From contig CM056376.1 in assembly GCA_029718625.1 (NCBI GenBank), positions 110,162,819-110,226,818 on the forward strand: a stretch of DNA of 64,000 bases. The letters run 5' to 3'. This stretch comes from Synaphobranchus kaupii. Lineage: Eukaryota; Chordata; Actinopteri; Anguilliformes; Synaphobranchidae. A program made the position numbers and the translations under genes. Below, one piece after another: positions 1-28,185 of this stretch; within the stretch, counting starts at the first letter, position 1; the number at the start of each line of letters is the position of its first letter. The notes beneath the pieces were generated by a model. The model ran no database searches and was not told where the DNA came from. It saw nothing but the letters and a program-made list of their open reading frames with translations.

Positions 1-1044
1 AATGATAACAATAACAATTTCTACATGTGTTCCCCAAAGCATACAATTAGTTGTGGTCACCGTGTGTGTCATACACCTGCTCCACATCTCTCATATGCAA
101 TATAAGGGGAGAGGGTCCAGGACTCTGTTCGCTTCAGGTCTATCTCTGCAGGTTCAGGTCTGGCTGAAAAAAAGCTTTTTCAAACCACTGTCTCGTGAAA
201 TAAAATATAGGAAACATCACCACCTAGTGCCTAAAATGAAAATAGCACCTGGCAGCCTCATTCAAAACATCAACAAGCCAACCAGGCAGCTGCCTTTACA
301 GTGTGTCTTACCAACTGACAGTAACCGGAATGCAACTTATAAAGCAACATTTTATCTTTAAGAGCATTTATAAACTTCAGCCTTACCCATCCGAATCCAA
401 GCTGTTCTCACGCACCATGGCTTTCAATGCATCCGAGTTAGCTAGAGACAGAGAGAGAGAGAGAGAGAGAGAACACAACACAGCATGACTATACATTTAC
501 CAATATTACATTATTAACTTAAAAAAAACTTTCAAATGTGTAGCCTTTACCAACCATAGTCTCCTGAAAATGTAATTATGTTTCACAGACATGACCTGGG
601 AAACAAAGCTAGGTTAGGGAATGAAACGGGGGTTATTAAGTGGTTGGTAGGGGACGGCCTACGCCACAGTGCATTGGCCCTGATTAAGGCCAAGTCCACA
701 GGAGCTGTACAATCGTCACAAAGAGTCTGCCTCTCTGAAATGCTGACTGATTCCCTTCCCTCTCACTCGCGCACAAACGGCTCCTCTTAAACCTGCCAGC
801 ACAAGTCATCGGTTGCACAACGAGCTAGCGCCCCTTCCTGGTACAGCGAGCTCTGAGGAGCAGGGCGTTTTATTAATCTGCCAGAAAGCAGCTAGCGCAT
901 TCATTTATGTAATAAAATGAACAAGTTTATGAAAGTCTGGTCCGCATAAGGAGCAATGACAGCCTTAAGACTCACAGCGGAACAACACTGCCATCTGCTG
1001 GCCGGCTTTCTACAAGCGGCAGGATTTTCACTACAAACGGGTGA
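1..1044. other. Non-coding sequence, no gene seen
   Basis: This part of the rell1 locus contains a short GA repeat near 450-472 and otherwise unique-looking sequence. No splice-bounded coding segment continuing rell1 was found on the minus strand. The short open frames here are unsupported. Confidence 0.5.
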
Positions 1045-1425
1045 AGGCCGGAATATACTCCACGCTAAGTACGTGTACGCATACGCAGGATGGCTGCCGC
1101 ACGTATCCTGCGTTCGTTTGGTGCGTCCTTCGTGCACGTCTCCCTAGGCCATGAGTGTACGCATACGCAAGGTGCAATACCAACAGAAATCGCGGGGCAG
1201 TATACCAAAGATCCTCTGACGAAGAGATGAAAACAGGAAACAGCGAAGAAGTAGTAGTACACAATGGCGGTGAATTTTCGCCGCTGACCTGCCTCCTAGA
1301 GGACATAACTTTTAAACAACCATTTCGACATAAAGTACGCAGTGGAGTATGTGAACAATGGCGCTTGCGTAGCGTTCGCGTACGTACATACGTACACGTA
1401 CGAAACCGGAGTATATCGAGGCCTT
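1045..1425. mobile_element. Miniature inverted-repeat element rich in TACG/CpG
   Basis: The ends are imperfect inverted repeats. The left end reads aggccggaatatactcc then gtacgtgtacgcatacgc. The reverse complement of the right end reads ggcctcgatatactccgg then cgtacgtgtacgtatgtacg. The interior keeps many CpG and TACG words. About 380 bp with no open frame. The superfamily is not determined. The size and terminal repeats fit a non-autonomous DNA transposon. Confidence 0.5.
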
Positions 1426-2232
1426 TACACGTTCCTCCCGCAGATCAGGCCCCTGAATGTGACACTAAGAAGCTTATTTTCAAACAAAAAAAAAAAAACT
1501 AAATAAAAGAAACATCCAGTGCCAAACACAAGAGGGGAATACGGCCGAGCGGCCAGGCTGAGATGAAGCTGGTCTGAGATCAGCTGGGCCCGTTTGTAAC
1601 AAAAGTAATAATGCTCATGAAAGTTTTGGTTCAGGTTGTTTAACACGCCACCACAGGAGGATTTGGTACAGGTCCTTTTGAGGGCACATCACTCACATTT
1701 TAACCGATAATCAGTGTGTTTACTGGGCTGCCAATCAGAAGTGAACTTAAAATGAGTATTTATTACAGAACGACCACGCCTTGTTAGAGCTCCAGCTCTC
1801 ATGCTTAGGAAAGGACGTACTTCACAACAAAAGTTAACGCTATTATTTCCCAATTTATAAATTTGGAAAACATAATTAAGCATCTCCGTGTGGCTTAAGG
1901 AACTCTGAGAAAAATTGAATTGCGAAGCGTCAGCTCTAAATCGAGTTATAAGTTCAATACAATGCAACAGTCTAGTTACAAATTAGTTTAGTTAGGTGCA
2001 TGCGAAACATACAGGGAAGTAAAGTCCAGCAGAATCCGCTTAATTATAACCCATTTTCCAGCTCATTTTATTTTGGCGGTTTAGTGCCTTTACATTATGC
2101 CGCATCTGCCAAATATTAACGTACATCTCTAGAACATTATGCGATGTAATCGTAATAGCAATTAAGTGGATTCTACTGTATGAAATCACTGAGGGACCAC
2201 ACTGCACACTAACCCCCACAGGCCTGGATTAC

Positions 2233-17964
<15,732 letters not shown>

Positions 17965-18636
17965 GACTGAGTCGTAACTACATCTGCTTGTCAGCACGTC
18001 TTGTGTTGATGACTGTTCTGTGCCTTTCCAATCCGGATCCAGCAGCCAATGCAATGGGCTCAAAACCGAACCGCTTTCGTTGGGGTTCGGGAGCTGCTGA
18101 CGCTCTCAGATTTCCTCATTTTTCGTGCTTCGAGGAACACCCCATTCTTAAAGCCACAGTATACAGTTTGCGTTATGCCGCGTCAACCGTAGCCTACCTA
18201 CGGGACACGTTTGCGAAGAAAAGCACTGAATCATCCAAAATGCATTTACCATGCATAGTTTGTTGGTTAGTTATAGTCCACCAGCTGAGCTGCGTAGCCA
18301 CACACGCCAAAGACCTCGGCCAAGGGAGTCCTGCTGTGCAGTGTGATAGGGAATATCAAAGGCACTGAAACTCGTACTGTCCGGGCCACACTGAGACGAA
18401 TTATGCCTCGAACCCTCGGGAATCCTGACCGCTGTTAGCACTGACGAATTCAATTTCAGACCAAGGGGCACATCACAGTGCCAAAAACCAGCGCTTCTGT
18501 GATGTACACCACGCAAAGCCCCAACAAATATGCTCAAAATGCTTTGAATCCTTTTTTTTTTTCTTTCATTTTTGTCCTTTGGGAATTCTCCATTGTATTA
18601 GTGAGAGTAGACAACATCTTCTGTGAATTTTTTCAT

Positions 18637-18638
<2 letters not shown>

Positions 18639-18729
<91 letters not shown>
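18639..18729. repeat. CA microsatellite, about 45 units
   Basis: An uninterrupted AC repeat directly abutting the Tc1-like element that begins at about 18728. Confidence 0.95.
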
Positions 18730-18731
<2 letters not shown>

Positions 18732-19360
18732 GCAGTCTGTGCTCCAGCTCACTGGATTTGAAATTAAACAATTAATATGAGGTTAAGGTGCAGTCTGTCA
18801 GCTTTATGTTGTCGCTTTTAAGTTGTCGCTATTTACATCCATATCAGGTGAACCATGAATTTCAGCCCTTTTTACATAGTCCCCCCAATTTTGGGGGACC
18901 AAAAATATTTGTACATTTAGTGCACAGTTGTTTCTTGGCCAGCTGTGTGTTGTATCAATAGTTAATGCATAAGAAAGCAAACAAAATTAGTTGATTGTAG
19001 GTGTAGAATTTGCATTTGGAGTCTGTTGCTGTTATCTCTCAACACGAGGACCACAGGAGTGCCAGTAAAGCGGGCCATCATGGGTTGGAAAAATCAGGAT
19101 AAATCGATCAGAGACATAGCCAAAAATATTGGGTCTGTCAAAATCAATTGTTTGGTACATTGTTATGAAGTAAGAACACATTGGTGAGCTCAGCAATAGC
19201 AATATTGTGGTGGACAACCATAGAAGACCCTCAAATTAAAGCTGAAAGTCTGCACCTTAACCTCATAGTCACTGTTCCATTTCAAATCCAATGTTCTGAA
19301 ATACAGAGCCAAAACAACAAAAATTGTGTCACTGCCCTCAAACGTTTGATCCCCACTGTA
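18728..19360. mobile_element. Tc1-like non-autonomous element with a transposase relic
   Basis: Ends resemble those of the element at 44731-45321: both carry tttacatccatatcaggtga-like words on the left and the inverted cctcatagtcactgttccat on the right. The interior includes a short frame reading DKSIRDIAKNIGSVKIN, which looks like a Tc1 transposase helix-turn-helix. The rest of the transposase is missing. Confidence 0.65.
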
Positions 19361-19366
19361 TATATA

Positions 19367-20157
19367 CAACCCCAATTCCAAAAAAGTTGGGACAGTATGT
19401 AAAATGCACATAAAAGCAGAAAGCAGTGATTTGTAAATTTTCGTTTACATATATTTAATTGAAAACAGTACAAAGAAAATATATTTAATGTTTTACCTTA
19501 TCAACATTATAGATTTTTGTAAATATATGTTAATTCTGAATTTGATGCCTGCAACATGTTTCAAAAAAGTTGGGACAGGGGCAAAATAAAAGACTGGGAA
19601 GCTAAAAAAAACACCTGTTTGCCATTCCACAGGTAAACAGGTGATGCTATCGTGACTGGGTATAAAAGGATATCAAAAAACTCTTGATATTTTATTTTCA
19701 GGTACTCTTATAAGTATACTATAACCTCTCTGCATTTGAATGGATCTCTATGGGAATTGGGAGGTGGGACTAGATTAAGCTATAACTTATACAGGAATAG
19801 TATGGAACCCATGGTTGGCTAAATGGCTGTAAGTCATCAAGTGTCTGAGGTATCAAATGAGCCTCAAACCATCACTCTGCTGCCAGATATGCAGTAGATA
19901 TGGATGGATCACTTTAAGGGTTGTTTCTCCTGATTCATTTTCCTATTGAACTCTATGGAAAAATAAGCCAGGAGAAACAACCCTCCAACCCACCAGCATA
20001 TATTTACAAAAATCAATAAAGTTTATAAGGTAAAACATGAAATACCTTTTATTTGTACTGTTTTCCATTAAATATATGTAAAAGAAAATTTACAAATCAC
20101 TGCTTTCTGCTTTTATGTGCATTTTACATACTGTCCCAACTTTTTTGGAATTGGGGT

Positions 20158-20159
<2 letters not shown>
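19367..20159. mobile_element. Tc1-like MITE with TIRs of about 190 bp
   Basis: The left end is caaccccaattccaaaaaag, and the right end is its inverted copy ending ttggaattggggttg. TA dinucleotides flank both ends (TA target-site duplication). The arms continue to about 19560 and from about 20010. The interior is non-coding but contains a segment (about 19690-19780) shared inverted with the unrelated element at 44.9 kb. An AT microsatellite follows at 20160-20194. Confidence 0.8.
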
Positions 20160-20194
<35 letters not shown>

Positions 20195-20196
<2 letters not shown>

Positions 20197-20489
20197 TGTT
20201 ATTAATCTTTATTTATGCAATAATAATAACAACAATAATAATAATAATAAAATGGTGAGCTTTTAAAATATATGGCAGTGTCTTGGCTGCCCATTAATGT
20301 GTTATGGAGTGTCAGATTACCCAGAACACCCCTCTCCTGACATGCTTGTGGAGAGCATACACACACACAGGGCTCATTGTGCTGATGAGCCCACAGTTTC
20401 TCTACTAGAGGCCACCAAGCTTCATGCAGACCACCTGACCGGCTGCCCTTGGCCTAGCAAGTGTGCACGTGGTTTTGTACAAGAGGGAG

Positions 20490-20531
<42 letters not shown>

Positions 20532-21802
20532 AATTACATCCTACAGCATCATAATGTGCGTCCAGACATATGCACACGCACGTTTGTTTGAACACACGCA
20601 CAAACAGAGGAATACATACAATGCGACACTACAATGTTACAATGCGTTACCAATATAAATGGTAAGATGCATTCACTTTTACCATCTGCAGTGTAGTGTG
20701 TTATCATCATTGAGTCAGGGCGCAAGATAGTGTCAGAGTGGAGGAGGACCACTGATGCCTGGAGAAGGTCTAATACCCCCTGCTTATGGAGCAACATGTG
20801 GGATGAACCCAATGTCACCCACATGCCTGCGGAGTTAATGTTTGACTTTCCTTTGAGTAAGACCAGGGCTAAGGTGCTTCAGGGCAAACGTCACAGGTGC
20901 GTGAATCACAACAAGACCCCCCCCCCCCCCCCCTCCCCTATCTCCCTGTTTTGGTCACTGGCTCTAGAAGACTGGCTGCACAAGATTTCCTCACATTGAG
21001 TAAAGATTTTCATGCCTTGTGAATCGGACCATGGTTCAGCCCACAATCACTCAAACATAAAAGGATCAGGGCCTACCAAGAGAATTCTCTTGAATGAACG
21101 GCGTGTGTATGTGTGTGGGTGGAATAGGGTGCACATCCCCGTCCTTAACCTGCCTCTGGTTCATCTGGCGGCCAGGGTTGTCTGAGGGGCTTGTCGCACC
21201 TGTAACTACGGCTTGATCGATTTCTCATTTCACTGATTACAAAACCATTGAGGAAAAAAAAATGTATACACTCAAGGTAATCCAAAGTACAATCGCAACA
21301 GCGAGAGAGAGAGAGAACTTTGTACTTTCATTGTTCATGTAGAGAACGACTCCCTTTCATAGTTTGTGTGCTTTGTGCTCATACTTTGCTGTGCCAGTAG
21401 GCAACCCACAAAGGAAGTGTGGATTGAATGGGAACCGTCGCCACCTGGTGGCCAGTATGGAGAGGTTCTCTTTGTCTCCACGTTTTATCAAAGCTAGTTC
21501 TGTATCTGTTCCACAACACATTCATTTATTTATCTTTACTTATTCATATTTATCTGATAATTGAATTTTATAGCATATCATGTCATTTAATATATTTTTT
21601 TAGAAATGAAGCAAGTCCTTAGCCAGCCCTTCTTTCATATGTCCACTCCCACTTCAAAGTGACATTGTCCAAAGAAACTGAAAGTGCATTTCTGTGAATG
21701 AACAGATCTTGCTTTCTCCTGACACGAGCACAACAGTGTTTTAACACAGCACCACTAACTAACTAACAAACAAACATTCCCTCACACACACAGACACACA
21801 AC
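20195..21802. other. Intergenic spacer upstream of the BTB gene
   Basis: Contains a GT repeat (about 20497-20530), a poly-C run near 20917 and the inverted dispersed repeat at 21125-21310. No gene is supported. The last 150 bp before 21803 are a plausible 5' UTR/promoter, but I see no clear TATA box. Confidence 0.4.
21125..21310 (-). repeat. Dispersed repeat, copy B (inverted relative to copy A)
   Basis: Matches the 3950-4145 segment in reverse complement, including cggcttgatcgatttctcat and ccgtccttaacctgcct. The class is unknown. A short GA repeat follows it. Confidence 0.6.
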
Positions 21803-24097
21803 ATGAAGAAAAATAAGATGGTGTTGAAAACAGAACCATGCTCTGAAGAGGTAAGCTCTGGGTCTAATCACGACGCACGTGCTGCATTTTACAAATAGCC
21901 TATGTACATTATGTAAATCATTTCTTATGACTACGCAAAAAACTAAATTCACGGGAGCAACAAAAAACTACTTCACAATTTGGAATTCAATTTGTTAATA
22001 CAGAATTATGAGGAGTTCAGTTTTATTTGTATTTGGTGCTTTGTATAGAGTCAGACACAGTTTCACAACAACTTTCAGAAACAGGAAATAAGAAGAATTA
22101 GTCAAGACTGAACCTGAACCACCAAAAATCTCACCAGTGGGGAATAAAAATAAAAAAAACACTCAAACTGCAGTGATAAAAATTCCTGGTGTGAAGAAAT
22201 CTTATCAAGAACTGGGGTATAGAGGATTAGCGTAATGGTAATATGCAGGTAATGGGGAACCTATAAGAGCTAATAGACAGTGGTGGGGAAGATTGTAGCC
22301 GAAAGTATAAACTAGCTGGTGAAATAGAAAGTCCAAGCAAGGAACTGCATACTAATATGCAGATCAGGAGGGGCGAGGTGATGCATCTAGGTCTTCCGGT
22401 TGCCTCATGGGCTTGAAACAGGAGAGAGCTGGAGCTGGATCTGGATCGGTCTGAGAACTTGGGGCGAGGGAAATAAGAAGAGAAAAGAAATGCAAATGGG
22501 TTAGCAACTAAATAATTACATAGTTAAGTAATGCAGAAGTAGAGGTCTGATTGTAATATAGAAATGATTTGCACAGGATTTTGACTTTATTGGTTGTTGG
22601 TGTAAGTTGCTTTGCAGGTGACAAAGAGGTACCTTAAAGGCAAGCTACCCATATTCTATATGAATTACATAGATGCAACTACATAGGCTATTTCAAAGAC
22701 GTATATTTGAAATAATTTCTGTTCCTGCGGTCTAGTATGGGTTCTCTGCGAGATCTCTTATGGGTTCCATATTGATTACTGATTCCATACTCTAGCCCCC
22801 TTCCAAACAGGTTCCAGGGGAGACGTCCTGCACGGTGGACCACCTGGACGAGATTGTCGCCGAGTTCTCCAACCTCTACTGGAGCGAAGACTTCAGCGAC
22901 GTGGAGCTGGTCATCAACGAGACACATCGGCTGAAGGCTCACCGGGTGGTTCTGGCTCTGAGCAGTGACGTCTTCCGCCAGATGTTCTCCAGAGGTTGCT
23001 GGCGGGAGGGCGGACAGGAGGAGGTAGCGCTGACGGAGGAGGAGAGCTGCGTGGAGCACATGGACGCTTTCCTCCAGTACTTCTACACCGGTGCCATGTC
23101 CATCCACTCTGGGAACCTCTTCCCCCTCCTGATTCTGACGGATAAGTACAACGTACGGGCCCTGAGGCAGAGCTGTGAGCAGTTCGCCCTGCAGAGCGTC
23201 TGCGCCGGCCCTGTGAGACGAGCGCTGGCCTGGTGGAGGACCGCCGAGCAGATAGGCTTCCAGGAGCTGGAGGAAGCCTGCCGTCGCTACGTGGCGCTCA
23301 ACGGGGCCGTCCTTGCCAGCTCCTCCGATTGGCTGTCCCTGGAGCTTGAGCGCCTGCTCATCCTACTGCAGAGCGATGATCTGCAGGTAGAGAATGAGTT
23401 CCAGCTGTTCCACGCCGTCAAACGCTGGCTCCTCCACAAAGAGGCCAAGGAGGAGGATGTCCAGGAGGGAGTCCTGGAGCATGTGCGCTTCCCGCTGATG
23501 TCCCCCCTGGAGGTATACAACGCCTGTTATGTCGGAATGCTGCCAACCCCTGTAAGGGATGCATTCCTGGCTGAGTCCATCTTGATTTACAAGGTCAACT
23601 CTCTGCCTATCGAGGCTATTGGCCTTTACCACGACATACAAGCGCCGCGATTCACCATGAGAATGTACACCTCTGCCGATTTTGGCTGTTCTCGCAAGAT
23701 AGAGGGCTTCAACACTGCTCAATCGCCAAGTATTGACTTCACTACAAAGCTCTTTCAGTCCAAAATCTCATGGAAGATTAGGTCACAGTTTCACCAAAAT
23801 CAACATTTTGGCTCACAATCAACGGCAAAGCCACAACACCCTACACAGTACTGGATGTGCAGAATAGACGAATGTAATCTTAATAACGAGAACCATGAAC
23901 ACCAGCTGTGTGTGCTAATGTACAGAAACGTCGCAGACACCTGGCTTGCCTGCGACTATGAGACTTATTCCATCCCTCACAAGCAGGAAATGCCACTGGT
24001 GGCACTGCATGAGAAGTTTGAGAAAAACAAATGCGTTCACAAAAATACAGCCTTTGTGCATTTCATTGGAAAGATCCGTTGGGTAAAATTTACTTAG
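21803..24097 (+). CDS. BTB-BACK protein with TRAF-like C-terminal region (LGALS3BP/BTBD17-like architecture)
   Basis: Two coding exons: 21803-21850 (ATG, 16 codons, MKKNKMVLKTEPCSEE, donor gtaagc) and 22811-24097 (acceptor ttccaaacag, 428 codons plus TAA-less stop TAG). Both meet in phase 0, giving 444 residues. Residues about 36-145 form a BTB/POZ domain (FSDVELVI, LKAHRVVLALSSDVFRQMF, YFYTGAMSI). Residues about 146-260 form BACK (SDWLSLELERLLILL, ENEFQLFHAVKRWL). From about 290 to the end is a region with MRMYTSADFG and SWKIR, like the C-terminal part of LGALS3BP/BTBD17 proteins. Unlike those secreted proteins it has no signal peptide or SRCR domain, so it is probably cytoplasmic, perhaps a CUL3 adaptor. 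The substrate is unknown. The ortholog name is uncertain. Confidence 0.85.
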
Positions 24098-24479
24098 TAA
24101 CTGCTATGCGGAGCAGCTACAGGTCTGGGACTACAGGTTGTAAATGATCGCCAAATACTTTTCGGATAACTTCTTATGGGGCTAAATTTTGAATTTGATT
24201 TTTAAAATGATTAGAGCACAAATTATGTTAGCTGGTTCCTTCAATATGATTTCACATTATTAGAGCAGAATAACAGAAATATTGCAGCAGAATAAAAGAT
24301 TATATCTCCGGGCATCTGCTGTATTGTACCCCTGAGATCAGTCTTGTAAAATCTCTGCTTTCTGAAATCTAAATCGCTCAAGAATTCAGCATGAAGGGGA
24401 ATTGTACATGTATAGACTTGTTGAATACATGCTTGTTTTTCTTTTTCACATTTTATAATTTGTTCCAGAAGGTAATGGA

Positions 24480-24485
24480 AATAAA
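24480..24485 (+). terminator. Candidate poly(A) signal of the BTB gene
   Basis: An AATAAA hexamer about 380 bp after the stop codon. A GT-rich downstream element is not obvious, so later sites are possible. Confidence 0.45.
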
Positions 24486-25281
24486 CCACGAGGGATCAAT
24501 GCCTTATCTACCAACCCCGAATACAGCAGCTTCAGTCGGTGCCTTGACAACATCAAGATCAGAATGACTGAGAACCTGTGCATTATCTCTCTTTCCTTTC
24601 TGGTTTAGTGCCACTGTGGCTGAACACAGTTAATGTGTCTGCTTCGTCCATCTTTGAGTTTCTGTAGGCCTACCTATTTTGGTCAATTTTTTCAGGAAAA
24701 ATGTGACGGAGCATAATCAGTATCTTCTAGACATAAGGGTGTTTGCCTTGCTGGTTGTGGGGGAGGAGGGAGGTGGGTTGGGTAGGTTCTTTTTTGACAG
24801 AGAGAGATGTCTGTTTATTCAACAGTTAAAACCTTGTCTGAGACAAACGTTCCACATTTCTCCCCCAGTCAGCCGCTTGGCAACATCTCAACATCTAGCT
24901 ACCAAAATGGTCACCATCACGTCTGCAGAGTGATGTTATTTTGTAGATTCTGAAGATAAATATTTGTTATACATATCTCTGCATCCATAAATATCCTTTT
25001 CTTTGCCCAGATTGCTTTTTAATTTTTGACTGACTACAAACATGTTTAGTTTTCACTATTGGTAGATATATAGTATTAACATGTCTATGAGTATTAACAT
25101 GTCTAATCATTTATTTTTCTTATAATGCCATGTGACGGTCTGATCTTGTTGAATGAACTGCATGCATATTGTTACTTCAATAAACTTTTTCAAATCAATA
25201 TCAATTACTTTTTCTATATTCCACAGAAGGTAGGCTACCTCAAATTACATGTACTTCAAAAAAAAAAAATTATATACAGTA
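24486..25281. other. AT-rich spacer, no gene seen
   Basis: The open frames here are short and without motifs. It is interspersed with A- and T-rich simple sequence. Confidence 0.5.
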
Positions 25282-25853
25282 TATGGGCCATTCCACAGAA
25301 GTCATGCAAATTGAGGGTTGGAGAAAAGTGTAAATTTGTATTCTTTTTGCTAAATTATTTTATAATATATGTGTTACACTTTATCTGAGATGCATACATA
25401 TACTAGATGTACAGTGCAATCACATGTAATCTTTTCAGAATAAGGATGAATTTACTGACTGCTCCTTAATATGTCACAACCGAAACATGGTATAAACCCT
25501 ACTTTTGAAATAAAATTACATACCCAATTGATAAGTTTAATTCACCCCTTTGAAAATGACATTTTTGAAAAAAAATCTTGACTGCTGTTGAATTTGAATC
25601 AATTACACTGAATTTTTAAATCAAATAAAACATTGGATTAATTAAATTTAGTGAAAACAAATGTTCTCTATAAAATGGACAGATTTGATCACATGAATTT
25701 GATAGATTCTTATTTATGAGATTATATATACACCCACCAGCACAATATCTTGGATATTTGATTGACTATTCATATTATTCAAAATTTTTACAAAACAGCA
25801 GGTGTTTCGGTTGTGACCACATTGTTGCGGTTGTGACATCTCTTACTGAAACC

Positions 25854-27170
25854 TGAATTCCAAAGTTGGGACAGTACGTAAAATGCAAATAAAAGCAGAA
25901 AGCAGTGATTTGTAAATTATCTTGTCTATATATTTAAATGAAAACGATATTTAAAAGATATTTCATGTTTTACCTTAGCAACTTCATTTATTTTTGTAAA
26001 TATACGCTAATTCCGAATTTGATGCCTGCAACACGTTCCAAAAAAGTTGGGACAGGGGTATAAAAAAGACTGGGAAGGTTGTGGAATGTTCAAAAAATAT
26101 CTGTTTGGAACATTCCACAGGTAAATAGGTGAATAGGTGACAGGTCATGGCTATCATGACTGGGTATAAAAGGAGCATCCACGAAGGCTCTGGCATTTAC
26201 GAGCAAGGATGGGTTCACCACTTTGTGAAAAACTGCATGAGCGAATAGTCCAACAGTTTAAGAACAACATTTCTCAACACACGATTGAAAGGAATTTAGG
26301 GATTTCACCATCTACAGTCCATAATATTAGTAAAAGATTCAGAGAATCTGGAGAAAACGGGCAAGGCCGTAAACCAATATTGAATGCCCGTGACCTTCGA
26401 TCCTTCAGACAGCACTACATTAAAAACGGCATGCTTCTGTAATGAATATAACCACATGGGCTTGGGAATACTTCAGAAAACCATTGTCAGTAAACACAAT
26501 TTGTCGCTGCATCTAGAAATGCAAGTTCAGACTCTACTACCCAAAGCGTAAGCCATATATCAACAACATCCAAAAACGCCACCGACTTCTCTGGGCTCAT
26601 CTGAGATGGACTGACCCAAAGTGGAAACGTGTGCTGTGGTCTGACACAAATTGTTTTTGGAAATAATGGACGTTGTGTTCTCCCGGCCAAAGAGGAAAAG
26701 GACCATCTCGATTGTTACCTACACAAGGTTCAAAAGCCAGCATCTGTCATGGTATGGGGGTGTGTTAGTGCCCATGGCATGGGTAACTTGCACATCTGTG
26801 AAAGCACCATTAACGCTGAAGGGTACATATGCATTTTGGAGCAACATTTGCTGCGATCTAGACAATCGCTTTTTCAGGGACATCCCTGCTTATTTCAGCA
26901 AGACAATGCCAAGCCACATTATGCACGTGTTACAACAGCATGGCTTCGTCGTCAGAGAGTGTGGGTGCTAGACTGGCCTGCCTGCAGTCCAGACCTAGTC
27001 TACCATTGAAAACGTGTGGCGCATTATGAAGCCCAAAATATGACAATGGAGACCCCGGACTGGTGAGCAGCTGAAGTCTCATATTAAGCAAGAATGGGAA
27101 ACAATTCTGCTTTCAAAACTACAACAATTAGTGTTGTAGATTCCAAAAGATTACTGATTAAAAAAAATAA
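25854..27170 (+). mobile_element. Decayed Tc1-like transposon nested in another element
   Basis: Its left flank (aaagttgggacagtacgtaa, then a tttgtaaatta-type arm) is homologous to the arm of the MITE at 19367-20159, so both belong to one family. It encodes a transposase relic (see next entry). The right inverted repeat is lost, and the element ends in A/T-rich sequence. Confidence 0.7.
26209..27040 (+). pseudogene. Tc1-like transposase pseudogene
   Basis: An open start (CEKLHERIVQQFKNNISQ, then ERNLGISPSTVHNISKRF) gives the paired helix-turn-helix N-terminus. The frame then breaks several times. A later frame carries VQKPASVMVWGCVSAHGMGN and LFQQDNAKPHYARVTTAWL (second catalytic Asp) and runs to SPDL, then a stop. 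The third acidic motif (IENVWRIM) follows in another frame at about 27005. The first-Asp region is frame-shifted, so it is inactive. Confidence 0.8.
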
Positions 27171-28030
27171 ATTAAAAAAAATCTAATCTACAGTTATGAA
27201 ATTTTTTTTTCTCTAATATGAAAACTTGAGTGTTTGGGTGTGACGTCTCTTAAAACCACAGACTAATTTTCATAATTTGAAGGACAATTATATCAAAACG
27301 CTAAAACCTAGCTACTCACCGTGTGGCCTTGATTCATATGAAGGCTGTCTAATTTCCTGGTTAAAAAAAGGGGTGTGTGGCTACAAGCAGGTTCACTGCA
27401 CAGACTCACAGTGTACGTTTCGGTTGTGACGTAAAAATTGGGGACAGCATTTTTTCGATAGGTTCTTTGAATTATAAAATGTATTATAAAATAGATTGTA
27501 TTATTTGAACTTATATTTGATAGAAATTCACATGCTTTATTGAATGAGACAAGTCAAATAATTGGCAAAAATATTTTGGGTATTATTTTTTAATGCACCA
27601 GTTTAAGGGTTGATAGTGGGGACAGCCATCTCCCAATAGGAATTTATACTCCCAAGAGTATAAGTGTTGATTTTGGATAAATGTAACTATTATTACTGCA
27701 ATTTATATCTTGGATTATATTAAAACATAACATGATCTAATGAATTATATAGCATTGAAAGACTTTATTGGTCAATTTCTTACTTTTATCAGAGAGGGAC
27801 AGCAATTTGCATGACTTTTGTAGAATGGCCCATATATATGGGTAATTGGGATATATGTACGTATATGAACAATATAATAACATAATCAGAAAATGTAATG
27901 TAATTTAATGGATCGGAGCTTGGTGAACGAGGAAAGTAGAACAAATAACAGTGTAAATCCTACTCTGGCCTGAAGAGGGCGCTTATTTTTTAAAACTGCA
28001 ATAAAATGAAATTGTCTTTCCATTTTATTG

Positions 28031-28040
28031 AACTTCCGGG
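28031..28040 (+). promoter_or_regulatory. ETS-type site in the probable bod1l1 promoter
   Basis: The motif aacttccggg lies about 150 bp upstream of the bod1l1 start codon. CTTCCGG is the ETS/GABP core found at many housekeeping promoters. The transcription start is not determined. Confidence 0.35.
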
Positions 28041-28185
28041 TCGTTGCAGGGTCACTTAAGAATCAAAATATTTAGCAGAAGCGGGGAGAGGAAAGATAGC
28101 CAGGCTGGTTACATGAAAGCTAACGAATTGTTTCCCTGTTTATATTGTTATTTTTATTTACTTAAAGAAACGACTAGGATTACAA

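Larger units (their letters stand above)
25282..27834. mobile_element. Terminal-inverted-repeat element interrupted by a Tc1-like insertion
   Basis: The left end tatgggccattccacagaag and the inverted right end (gtagaatggcccata in the plus strand) match over about 32 bp with two or three mismatches. They lie next to TATA-rich flanks. The interior repeats the words cggttgtgac / gtcacaaccg at about 25476, 25806, 25828 and 27420. About 1.3 kb in the middle (25854-27170) belongs to another transposon. The superfamily of the host element is unknown. Confidence 0.6.

Noticed and set aside
24679..24933. 84-codon frame downstream of the BTB gene as an additional exon
   Set aside because: The BTB gene already has a stop codon, a complete C-terminus and a poly(A) signal before it.
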